Assembly (NCBI GenBank): GCA_024803745.1
Contig: JANJXV010000006.1
Coordinates: 40,789,501 to 40,853,500 of the forward strand
Direction: 5' to 3'
Source of the DNA: Megascapheus bottae
Taxonomy: Eukaryota; Chordata; Mammalia; Rodentia; Geomyidae
DNA length: 64,000 nt
Position 1 is the stretch's first letter; each line of letters begins with the position of its first letter. Shown piece after piece: positions 55,660 through 64,000 of this stretch. A program made the translations under genes and the position numbers. Below the pieces are notes generated by a model. That model made no database searches. It was not told the origin of the DNA and worked only from the letters and a program-made list of their open reading frames with translations.

Positions 55660-57980
55660 TTTGCCCAGGATTAGTTTGACTCCCAACAGTAGTCTACCTG
55701 ATCTCTGCTTTTAGAGCAGAGATCACAGGTCTACCATGCCTGGTCTGAATTCCTCTATGTCCTGCGGGAGGAATCATTTGACTGCCTTTATTCAGAACAT
55801 CTTTTGAAGAATGTCTGTTTTTTTTTTTTTTTTTTTACCCAGAGCAAAGGGCAGTCATGCTTACTGCCTATGAGTTTGTTTTTTTTTTTTTAAACACCCT
55901 AAGCTCACTATTCTTCTCCTAAAAAAGGGATATGATGTAAAAACACCAAGACTTTGGTTCCTGTTATTGGTGTGATGAACTGTCCTTCAGCTGTGTAGTC
56001 TACAGTATTTCAACAGCACTTCTGAGACAGGCACCTAACTCATTAGCTTGCAAGTAGGGTGAAGTCCCTAACCCTTCAGTTCTTACTACTTTAATTAATA
56101 GAAATGAGTCCCAGTTTCGTTGGCAGTAATCTTCCTCTTCAGGATATGGACAAACCTTCCTGGTTGAGGGCTGGGTCTCTAGTTCTTGGTATTTAGCCCA
56201 ACCTTAGATAACAATGAATGGAAACGGAAGGATGTCCCCCCTCTCCCCCTGCCATGCACAGACAGACTACTGGGGGCCCTGAGCCTGAAATGACCTGCTT
56301 CTTGAAAATTTCAGTGCTAATGTACTCCATTTGATATTCCAGTTTTTCTTCCTCCCACAACAACTATCTCTGATTCAGCAGCAGCAGCTTCAATTACACC
56401 GAGGAGGAGAAATTCCCATGAGACTGTTCACTGCTGACTAAATGCCAAGGGTAAGTTTAAATGAGGGTCTTGTCTCAAACTTCACGGTACAGTTAAGAAA
56501 AATGAAAACAGGGTACAATACACTGCTTTAATAAACATTCCAAATCAAAGACTAGGGAAACTGAATTGGAAAGGAACAAGGGAAATTTTGGTAAGAAAAA
56601 CTACTTAAGGAATTCAATCGTGCTGTCCCTTTGATTTTGTGAGGTCTCAGGAAATGACTGTCACTGGATTATCTTTGGCCTGCAAAGGGAACAGAAGCCC
56701 TGAGAGTGTTGAAATTCGATTTCTGGTTTCTCATATTTCCTTTTGAAGTCTGCTTCATTGAAGCAGAATACCATGTGGGGTAGAGATTTTTTAGCCAATA
56801 TCCACACTCTCACTTCTTTTCTGGTAATAGAAGAAACTCCAAAAGCTGTTCATTTCTTGGGTTGCTTTGCATTCAGGAGTGAGCCTGGAGTTAGTGACAT
56901 GTAACTTGTAAAAGGGACCATCCTTTTTTGTTCTCTCTTATTAATTCTTGTTGGGAAGGGGTGTAAGGGATGAAAGTCACCTGTTTACAATGGCAGAGTG
57001 GAACGAGAGAGGCCAGGTTCTTGATGACATCATGTAATACCACAAAATGAACCAGTCACCTTTGTTTTTTCTATATAAAAGAAAATCAAAACCTGTAATT
57101 TTCATAGACTATGTTTTTGTTGTTTAATTTATGCTGTTCCCAACCAAATGAAATTTCTCACTTAACATATATGGCTGAGGAGTAGCCAAAGAGATTTTAT
57201 GATAACTGAGTCTGTCTCTTCCCCACTTGCGTGGCTTACAGTTTCCAGCATAAGCATGAGCTAGAACTTTAGAGTGGCCTTACTGAATAGGAAAAGGGGT
57301 ACTGTGACATTTACCAGTGTTAACAAATGAATGATAAAAGCAACCTTGATTAAAAAACACGAACTACTTCTCAATTTTCTGACAGAGTAAATTAAATTCC
57401 AAAACAGATCTGCATTTGACTATACACCAGAAAAATGGTTAGATTTCAAATAGAATCAGAAGAAAATCATTCTGTGTTTAGACATATTCAGAAGTTAATC
57501 TTTTGATATTGAGCGGCCCTGCTAAAGAGAGGTTACAGTTCTTTTGAGATTAATGGGTTTAAATTCACACTGACAGAGCAGTTGGTATGGGTCTCGGTGA
57601 AATCATCTGCTAGACTCATTCAGTACATAGCAAACATTAGCTTGGAAAATAGGAAAACAGACCCTCTGGATCAAATAGGCAGGAGGAACAATTTAGATAG
57701 ATAAAAGAAAATTAAGGTGGGAGAGAATTAGGTTAATTGAAGTTCCAACTGAATAGTATGGGGAAAGATTTTAGTGCAAGATATTAATTTTTAAAGTAAA
57801 TAAGAAAAAAAAACTTCATTTATTTTTGCTAATATTTCTTAACAGACTGTCTACTTTTCCTGTGACTTCACTAAATTTCCTGTTCCTCCATAGTCACTAA
57901 TCATATTTAAGGGCTCCAGGTAGATGACAGCCTTAGAAAAGCCAAGGTCCACTAACAACAAACAAAACAAAACAACAACA
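55660..57980. other. unique intronic sequence of PTCD2
   Basis: Long stretch without recognisable repeats apart from poly-T runs at 55818 and 55879. No additional exon with splice sites was found on the minus strand. Confidence 0.5.
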
Positions 57981-57985
57981 AAAAA

Positions 57986-58160
57986 CGGGTGCTGTTAGTT
58001 CACACTTGTAATCCTAACTATTCAGGAAGCTTAAGACTTAGAGGATTGTGGTTCAAAGCCAGACTGGGTAGAAAAGCCTGTGGGACTCCATTTTCCAATT
58101 AACCAGCCTGGAGATGTGGTTCAAGTAGAATGCCCTCAGTGAGCAAAAAAGCTGACAGCC
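57986..58160 (+). mobile_element. B1-head SINE, worn
   Basis: gttcacacttgtaatcctaa head; degraded right arm. Confidence 0.8.
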
Positions 58161-58161
58161 A

Positions 58162-58410
58162 GCCGGGCACGGTGGCTCATGCCTGTATAATCAATCCTAG
58201 CTACTTAGGAGGCTGAGATCTGAGAATGGCAGTTCAGCACCAGCCTGGGCACTGAAGACTGTGAGACTCTTATCTCCAATTAACCACTAGAAAACTGGAA
58301 GTGATGCTGTGGCTGAAGGGGTTGGGCTGTAGCCTTGAGCTGAAGAGCTGAAGAACAATACCCAGGCCCAGAGTTCAAGCCCCATGACTGACCAAAAAAA
58401 AAAAAAAAAA
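58162..58410 (+). mobile_element. B1-head dimeric SINE, well preserved
   Basis: gccgggcacggtggctcatg head, right arm and long A tail; about 260 bases upstream, on the plus strand, of a PTCD2 exon. Confidence 0.92.
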
Positions 58411-58669
58411 AGAGGCTGGTGGGCCAGCTTCCATTAGTGTCTTTCTCTACCTCCACAGCCTTCCTAGTCATGCCTCACACCACTTAATCCTGTCTGATAC
58501 CTATACACGCCTATGTCTCCTGCTTCATCCTAAGCTGCTGGAGCAGCCCTGTGCCGACTCTCCTCATGGGTGAATCTGCATTCAGTGGAGCTCCACTAAT
58601 GACTGCTCTGCTGAACTGAGATCAAGCACTGTATACAAACAGAAAAGAAAGCACAAAGAAGTCACTTAC

Positions 58670-58744
58670 ATTTAAATTAGTGCAGGTTATACTCTCCGGA
58701 TTCATAATTTTGGAAAAAATGTACATAGCTTTTTCCACTTCATT
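58670..58744 (-). CDS. PTCD2: PTCD2 internal coding exon, PPR-like repeat
   Basis: This 75-base exon encodes 25 residues (NEVEKAMYIFSKIMNP then ESITCTNLN). The minus-strand acceptor is CTTCCTAG and the donor is GTAAGTGAC, and both ends are phase 0. Together with the end of the preceding exon ([12 protein letters not shown]) it forms a helix-turn-helix of the spacing and character of a pentatricopeptide repeat, with the usual A..IF..M pattern in the second helix. Residues match the PTCD2 region as I remember it. The flanking introns carry several SINEs but no competing exon. Confidence 0.93.
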
Positions 58745-58888
58745 CTAGGAAGAAAAAAAGGTCACATTCCAAGTCATATGAGCATTTCTCGCTACTATAA
58801 AAACATTTTTAAGTAGGTAAAATATTCCCATTCTACTCCTAGAGTTTTTAAATTAACAAAGTTTTGGTAAGCAAAAATAAATGCTGGG

Positions 58889-59078
58889 GAGGCCAGGAGT
58901 TTGGCCTAGTGGTAGAGTGCTTGCCTAGCAGCACAAACACCTGGGTTCAATTCTTTGGTACCACACACATAGAGAAAGTTGAAAGTGGTACTGTGGCTCA
59001 AGTGGTAGAGCTCCAGCCTTGAGAAAACATAAGGACAGTGCCCAGGCCCTGAGTTCAAACCCAGGACTGGCAAAAAAA
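58889..59078 (+). mobile_element. IDL-Geo-like SINE
   Basis: gtttggcctagtggtagagt left arm, tggctcaagtggtagagctc right arm. Followed at 59083-59145 by a degraded ID-like left arm. Confidence 0.92.
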
Positions 59079-59145
59079 AGTCCGGTCAGGAGTGTCATCT
59101 AGTAGTAGGGCTTGCCTAGCATGCATGAAGAGCTGGGTTCAAAAT

Positions 59146-59868
59146 TCAAAATTAAAAAGTCATAAAATGTTTCATCCAGTGGCCTATTATTCTTTTTTAA
59201 TAAGTGTAGTTTCTAAACTGGAAGCATTATATTAGCATTTCTCCTTCTCCTATTAAATTAGCTTCTAAGAAAAACAGGAATGAGAAACAGGAATGAAAAT
59301 TCCATTTTTGACACAATTAGAAGAGAGAAGCTTCAAACCACAGAAGTGGGAATGCCGCTGGAGACTAGGGATGGAGCCTGGGAAGGCTGGGGGGAAGATG
59401 GTGAGAGGGGACAGCGCTGCCAATGGGAAAGCAGACATGAGGCAGTGTGCTGTGCAGAAGGGAGATAGGGACCACATTGTGAAGAGGACAGGGCTGTGTT
59501 GGAGAAGGCTTTAGAAGACAGTGACACATATGTCAAAATGCCCCACAAACTGCAGTTGTTAAGGATCCTCAGAGGGCCAACCTAAAGTATACAACGCAGT
59601 TCCTGCATACATTATTGGGAAACTTCAGGATCAGGAAGGGTAAGTTTCTGGTAGCTTTCATACATTAGACTACTTTCCTTCACTGTACAGAGAAGCAGCT
59701 GTTCAATGAAAACTCCTTTATTGGCTGGTACCATTGACTAGAGAGGAACAAACCTGTGCATAACATGTGGACCAAACTGCAATGTATATGGGGTTGTAAT
59801 ATAAACAAAAAATGAAGATATGACACTACTAACAAAAGCAAAAGAAGAAAAAAGATTTAAAAAGTGTG
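59146..59868. other. unique intronic sequence
   Basis: Overlapping open frames at 59265-59548 on both strands are shadows of each other; none has splice support. Confidence 0.45.
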
Positions 59869-59871
59869 TAA

Positions 59872-60010
59872 GCCAGGCTAAGTGGCTCAAACCCGTAATT
59901 CTAGCTACCTAGGAGGAATAGAGGGGGACAGGGGTTTTGCAGTTTGAGGACAGTTTGGGAAGAAATAATTTGGGAAGACTCCACCTCAACCAATGGCTGG
60001 CATGATAGTA
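59872..60010 (+). mobile_element. B1 monomer-like SINE, old
   Basis: ccaggctaagtggctcaaac, cgtaattctagctacctagg. Confidence 0.65.
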
Positions 60011-60119
60011 TACATGCCAGTATCAGAGTCACAGGAAAATCACAATGACACATGCGTGTCCTTGCTAGCAATACAGGGAAGCACAAGAAGACACAAGCCA
60101 GGCTATGTCCTTAAATAGC

Positions 60120-61510
60120 CACTAGAGAAAAAAAAAAAACCCACAGAGGGGAAAAAATGGCATAAGAAATTTCAAGTGATAAAAAAAGAAAGCATAAATG
60201 ATACCTAAGTTTATCTTTATATCACAGTAACATAAACCAGAAAAATCCGCACTATATCACAAAGCAAGTTTAAAATTTGCACAGTGTACAAAGTACACCT
60301 AGAACAAAACAGTTCTGGAAGACTACAAACAAAAGGTAAGAAAAGGTATCTGTATAAAGCAAATTCAAATCTGACCAAATTGAACAGAAACAAAAGCAAG
60401 GGTAATAATTTCAGTACCAGGCAAAAGCAGTAATCCTAACCAAGGATGCACTTTATAATGTTACACTGATACTATGGCATAATGTTGTTCACAAAGATGG
60501 AACAATGATGATATATCTGTGCCCCAAACTGTGTTCTTATACTTCCTAAAGGAAAAACATGAGCCACACAAACAGAAATGAGCTACACATGACTTAGAAG
60601 AGACTTTAATTAATTCATCATCTCGGTTCCTGTCAGATTAATGTGGACAAAATAATTCTCCTGGACAGAAATTAATTTCAGGAAGTTGGGGAAATGATCA
60701 GGGCTCACTGGATGCCTAAGTATATCCTCTTTACACCTTTCTCCTTCAGGACATTTCCTACCAGTGTATGGTAACAAATAAGATAGGAGTAAGATTTCTA
60801 ATTAGCTGTAAGAGCTCTCCAGCCCTGTTTGCCAACTGGGTAAATAACCTGGCTTGGTTAGAATTTTCTGCCATGAGATTTCCTTTCGCTACATAGCAAA
60901 TTTGTTTTAGGCTTTTTAATAGGCCATCTTAGAAGCAGGCTTCAAGAGAATCTTAAGAGGATGTGTTTCAGCTCTTTGATTTCCCTTCACAGAAGTCTGA
61001 CTGCATAGGGATCCCCTCTTCTCTGGGACTTAGCCACTTACAACTGAGTTAAAGAGTGAGAAGACTAAATGAATGCCAAAGCCTCAATCAAATCATACTT
61101 AGACCTCAACAGTTGGGTCTGTCTCTGAAACCTCCTTGTGGCAATGGGCTGTGTGAAGTTTATAGTCATTCCAGCATTGGGAGAACATAATAAACTCTGA
61201 GAACATTACACAATAACTACTGGTTATTTTCACTGAAATTACCTAAGAAATTACTTTCAGAGTATAGCTTTCCTCCTTGACTCTCCACAGGATCTTGGCC
61301 AACTCCTTCTAAATAGAAATCTATGTTGGGTCCTCAAATGTAAATAAATTCTTTAAAAGCATAGGTAGAAATGTAGGTTGCCATAGCAACCTTGGCTTTC
61401 TTCATACAGGCTTTTTCAATACAATGAGAAGGAAAAAACGTAAATTACAAAGCAAGAATGAATGAAAGTGAAGCATGTCTACTCCCAATTCACTTACATG
61501 TTCCCCATAG
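60120..61510. other. unique intronic sequence of PTCD2
   Basis: AT-rich, no further exon or transposon recognised. Confidence 0.5.
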
Positions 61511-61516
61511 CCTTAC

Positions 61517-61630
61517 CTGTTTCAATGCTAATGCCACAGTGAAACACAGTGCTCTCCTGGAAAGAATGTCTCCTTTCATTAAGGCTTCTTCTGTTAAAGT
61601 ATTGCATACTTTAAAAGATTCAGGGCTATT
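61517..61630 (-). CDS. PTCD2: PTCD2 internal coding exon
   Basis: This 114-base exon encodes 38 residues, from [12 protein letters not shown] to [10 protein letters not shown]. On the minus strand the acceptor is TTTGCTCACAG and the donor is GTAAGG after CAG; both ends are phase 0. It is the most 5' PTCD2 exon in the window. No further exon could be recognised between 61631 and 64000. The family protein is about 380-390 residues in human and mouse and 174 are encoded here, so roughly 210 N-terminal residues, including the mitochondrial targeting peptide, must be encoded further right. Confidence 0.92.
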
Positions 61631-61799
61631 CTGTGAGCAAAGAGTAAATGTCATGAGCCTTCAAGTTTAATGAAATTATTAATAATATTTAGTCTTTCAG
61701 GTTTCTCTGTAAGAATGTCCTCAAACTAAAAGAATTGAGCTCCACACACAGGCTACTTGCAAACATACCAAGCTATCTGTGTACAGTTTTCTTTTATTT

Positions 61800-61887
61800 T
61801 TCCGGTCGGAGAGCAGGACTGGAACCTAGTACCTGACACTTTTGCTCACTGGCTGGTGCTCTACCAACTGAGCTACATTTCCAACCC
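61800..61887 (-). mobile_element. lone ID-like monomer
   Basis: Reverse of an ID/tRNA-like unit: tgctctaccaactgagctac (A box) and a ggactggaacctag B-box region. Confidence 0.75.
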
Positions 61888-61897
61888 TTAAATCTTT

Positions 61898-62078
61898 GTT
61901 TGTTTTTTTGGTTGGCTACCACCCTACCTCTTGAGCCACAGCATCACTTCTGGGTTTCTGGTGTTAATTGGAGATAAGAGTCTCATGGACTTTCATACCT
62001 GGGCTGGCTTTGAACCACGATCCTCAGATCTCAGCCTCCTGAGTAGCTAGGATTACAGGTGTGAGCCATTGTGCCCAG
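61898..62078 (-). mobile_element. B1-head SINE, right arm shortened
   Basis: Between two copies of taaatcttt (61889-61897 and 62079-62087). Confidence 0.85.
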
Positions 62079-62119
62079 TAAATCTTTATTTTTATGTATT
62101 TATGTATTTATTTACTTAT

Positions 62120-62310
62120 TTTTTGCCAGTCCTGGGCCTTAAACTCAGCACCTGGGCACTGTCCTTGGGTGTTCTCAAGGCTAGAGGTCTACCACTTGAG
62201 CCACAGCACCATTTCTGGCTTTTTTTCTATGTATGTGGTACTAAGGAATAGAGCCTAGGTCTTTGTGTAAGCTAGGCAAGCACTCTGCCACTAGGCTAAA
62301 CTCCCAGCCC
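62120..62310 (-). mobile_element. IDL-Geo-like SINE
   Basis: Inserted next to the previous SINE, between aaatctttattttt copies at about 62080-62093 and 62311-62324, with a TATT/TATG-rich tail on its left. Confidence 0.88.
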
Positions 62311-62329
62311 AAATCTTTATTTTTTTAAG

Positions 62330-63010
62330 TTATCAATTTTCTATCATGGAACAGTTTCATCACTAAGCAAACAATGACGTCTGGGTGTCTGGCAGGCTAC
62401 TTTTTAGACACAGGCCCTGTAATGCAGAAGTATAATTGGCCTGATACTATACTAAATAATAAAGTAATGCTAACACCAGGAATTTTTTTCTTACAAGGAA
62501 TTTCCATTCTGAAAATATCCAGATATTTTCAAATGTAAATTTGAGAATAAGTTATTTGAGAATCCCATGAAATGAAAAACCTTACAAAAAACACCACTGG
62601 AATCTGAGCAACACACATATAACAAAGAAGCAAAACATCAACAATAATAAGACATGGAGCTGTAGCTTCGGTTCATGGCATGGCTCACTCTCAGTCCTCT
62701 AAACAAAGCCTGAATCAGGTAAGAGAGGTCTGTTTCTGGAGATGACTAGAAATTTGTACTTGTTGACCCAGTTCCATTTTCTGACTGGTCTCCACTGAGT
62801 GAAACAACTTATTCTTGGACATGACACAAGGCGAAAGGCCTAAAAGTAGTAGAATTAAATTCTGTTCATTTCAGCTTACAGTTGGGGAGGCATTCCTACG
62901 TAGGCTAGAAAACCAGGGCCCATAGTGCTGAATCACTGAATGCTGTTGTGCATTTTCTTGGCATTCTACTTTACAAAATCAGAATGACATGTGATTAGAA
63001 CAGATTTTTT
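62330..63010. other. unique intronic sequence
   Basis: No exon found. Confidence 0.45.
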
Positions 63011-63084
63011 TTAATCCAGGGTGAGCAAGTCATAGCCCTTTAGCCAAATCTAGCCATCAGCTAAGAATACATTTTGAATTCTTT
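63011..63084. repeat. possible hAT-type relic
   Basis: ccagggtgagcaagtcatag and ttagccaaatctagccatc resemble an old hAT element terminus. Confidence 0.35.
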
Positions 63085-63255
63085 AGTGGGGGGTAGGAGT
63101 GGGGATAGGAACTTGAGAATTCAAAGTCTTAGGCTTGCTAAGGCAGGCAGTCTATCTGTTGAGCCACACCTGCAGCCTCATTTCTCCCTGGTTACTTTGG
63201 TGGTGAGGTCTCACTCCTTGCCTGGGTGCACACCTAGGTGTGATGTGCCCAGTTT
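63085..63255 (-). mobile_element. older ID-containing SINE
   Basis: Reverse ID-like unit (tctatctgttgagccacacc) with B1 remnant. Confidence 0.55.
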
Positions 63256-63530
63256 AGACTTTCTGTTGTAGTGAGGATAACAGATACATGCCATCAGGTC
63301 CAACTCTTTGTTAAGAAGGGGCTTTGAGAACTTTATTGTCTGGGCTGGCCTTTTTAAGGCCATAAAAAAATGCTTTAAGAATTATAGTCTTGTCGGACTC
63401 CCCCCAATCTAATTTTCTTTAAGTTAATTTTTTCATGTCCTCTCTGAGAGAGTGAGGGAAAGGGTGACACTGTTCATCTTGATCTGACTCAGGACACTGT
63501 AACTCCTCTGTAATCTTTGTAATCACCTTT

Positions 63531-63603
63531 TTTTTTCAGTTAAAATTTTTTTATTGTAATTAATAGAAGGGTTACATTATATTCGCCAGATAAAAGGTAC
63601 ATC
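63531..63603 (-). mobile_element. 73-base L1 3'-end insertion
   Basis: Reverse L1 tail (ttattgtaattaatagaagg). Flanked by tgtaatcaccttt at 63518-63530 and 63604-63616. Confidence 0.88.
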
Positions 63604-63636
63604 TGTAATCACCTTTATAATAATAATAAACAACAC

Positions 63637-63694
63637 ATATGTATGTATGTATGTATACACACACACACACACACACACATATGTATGTATGTAT

Positions 63695-63760
<66 letters not shown>
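63637..63760. repeat. alternating (GTAT)n and (CA)n array
   Basis: GTAT, CA, GTAT, then a CA block of about 64 bases, running into the tail of the following SINE. Confidence 0.96.
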
Positions 63761-63762
<2 letters not shown>

Positions 63763-63765
63763 GTC

Positions 63766-63990
63766 TGTCATGGGACTTGAACTCTGGGCCTGGGCACTGT
63801 CCTTGAGCTCTTCAGCTCAAATTGATAGAGCTCTACCACTTGAGCCACAGCACCGCTCCCAGTTTTCTAGATATTAATTGGAGATAAGAATCTCATGGAC
63901 TTCCATGCCTGGGCTGGTTTTGAACCAGGGTCCTCAGATCTCAGCCTCCTGAGTAGCTAGGATTACAGGTGCGAGTCACTGGTGCCCAGT
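63766..63990 (-). mobile_element. B1-head dimeric SINE at right edge
   Basis: Minus copy with both arms; the CA array occupies its tail position. Confidence 0.9.
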
Positions 63991-64000
63991 GTGGTCTCTG

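Noticed and set aside
63572..63771. Cys-Val repeat open frames
   Set aside because: Translation of the CA array.

Overview
The window is mammalian nuclear DNA, and its repeats point to a castorimorph rodent, most likely Geomyoidea (kangaroo rat, pocket mouse or pocket gopher). The commonest young repeat is a dimeric SINE. Its left arm resembles tRNA-Ala/ID and its right arm is a second tRNA-like unit, the layout described for the IDL-Geo SINE of that superfamily. A second dimeric SINE family joins a B1-like (7SL-derived) head to a very similar right arm. Rodent-type L1 tails, class II (ERVK/IAP-like) LTR elements, long CA, GA, CTTT and TTC arrays, and worn MIR and L2 copies fill most of the rest. 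I see no CpG island and no promoter. The species call is inference; there are no mitochondrial or other barcode sequences here.

The one protein-coding gene I can support is the 3' half of PTCD2 (pentatricopeptide repeat domain 2, a mitochondrial RNA-processing protein) on the minus strand. Four consecutive coding exons are visible in transcription order: 61517-61630, 58670-58744, 53142-53255 and the terminal exon 49921-50145. All have consensus splice sites and all junctions are phase 0. They encode the last 174 residues, ending at a TAA. The first half of the gene must lie beyond position 64000. Introns fill 50146-61516 and the sequence from 61631 to the right edge.

Positions 1 to about 48900 are intergenic sequence downstream of PTCD2. 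In human the next gene on that side is ZNF366, so this is probably the PTCD2-ZNF366 interval, but no ZNF366 exon was found. Layout: 1-3000 mostly unique with an L2-like relic; 3000-9700 an older-lineage L1 tail, MIRs, the TTC/TCC array and several SINEs; 10600-16900 SINEs, purine arrays, an L1 3' UTR stub and two non-repetitive blocks that could be conserved enhancers (11840-12125, 13190-13740); 18000-26500 a dense SINE field with nested insertions; 26500-33600 mostly unique; 33660-36410 a three-level nest (SINE inside a minus L1 inside a plus L1) with target duplications at each level; 36900-39600 older L1 tails and a solo LTR; 40608-43065 an internally deleted class II provirus with a SINE inside its reverse transcriptase; 43000-49200 L2, MIR and SINE sequence with unique stretches.

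I found no CRISPR array, operon, true tRNA or rRNA gene, or other sign of an undescribed molecular system. The most interesting material is transposon biology: mix-and-match SINE arms, right arms inserted on their own, repeated use of one target site, and nested insertions whose target duplications give a relative order of events.
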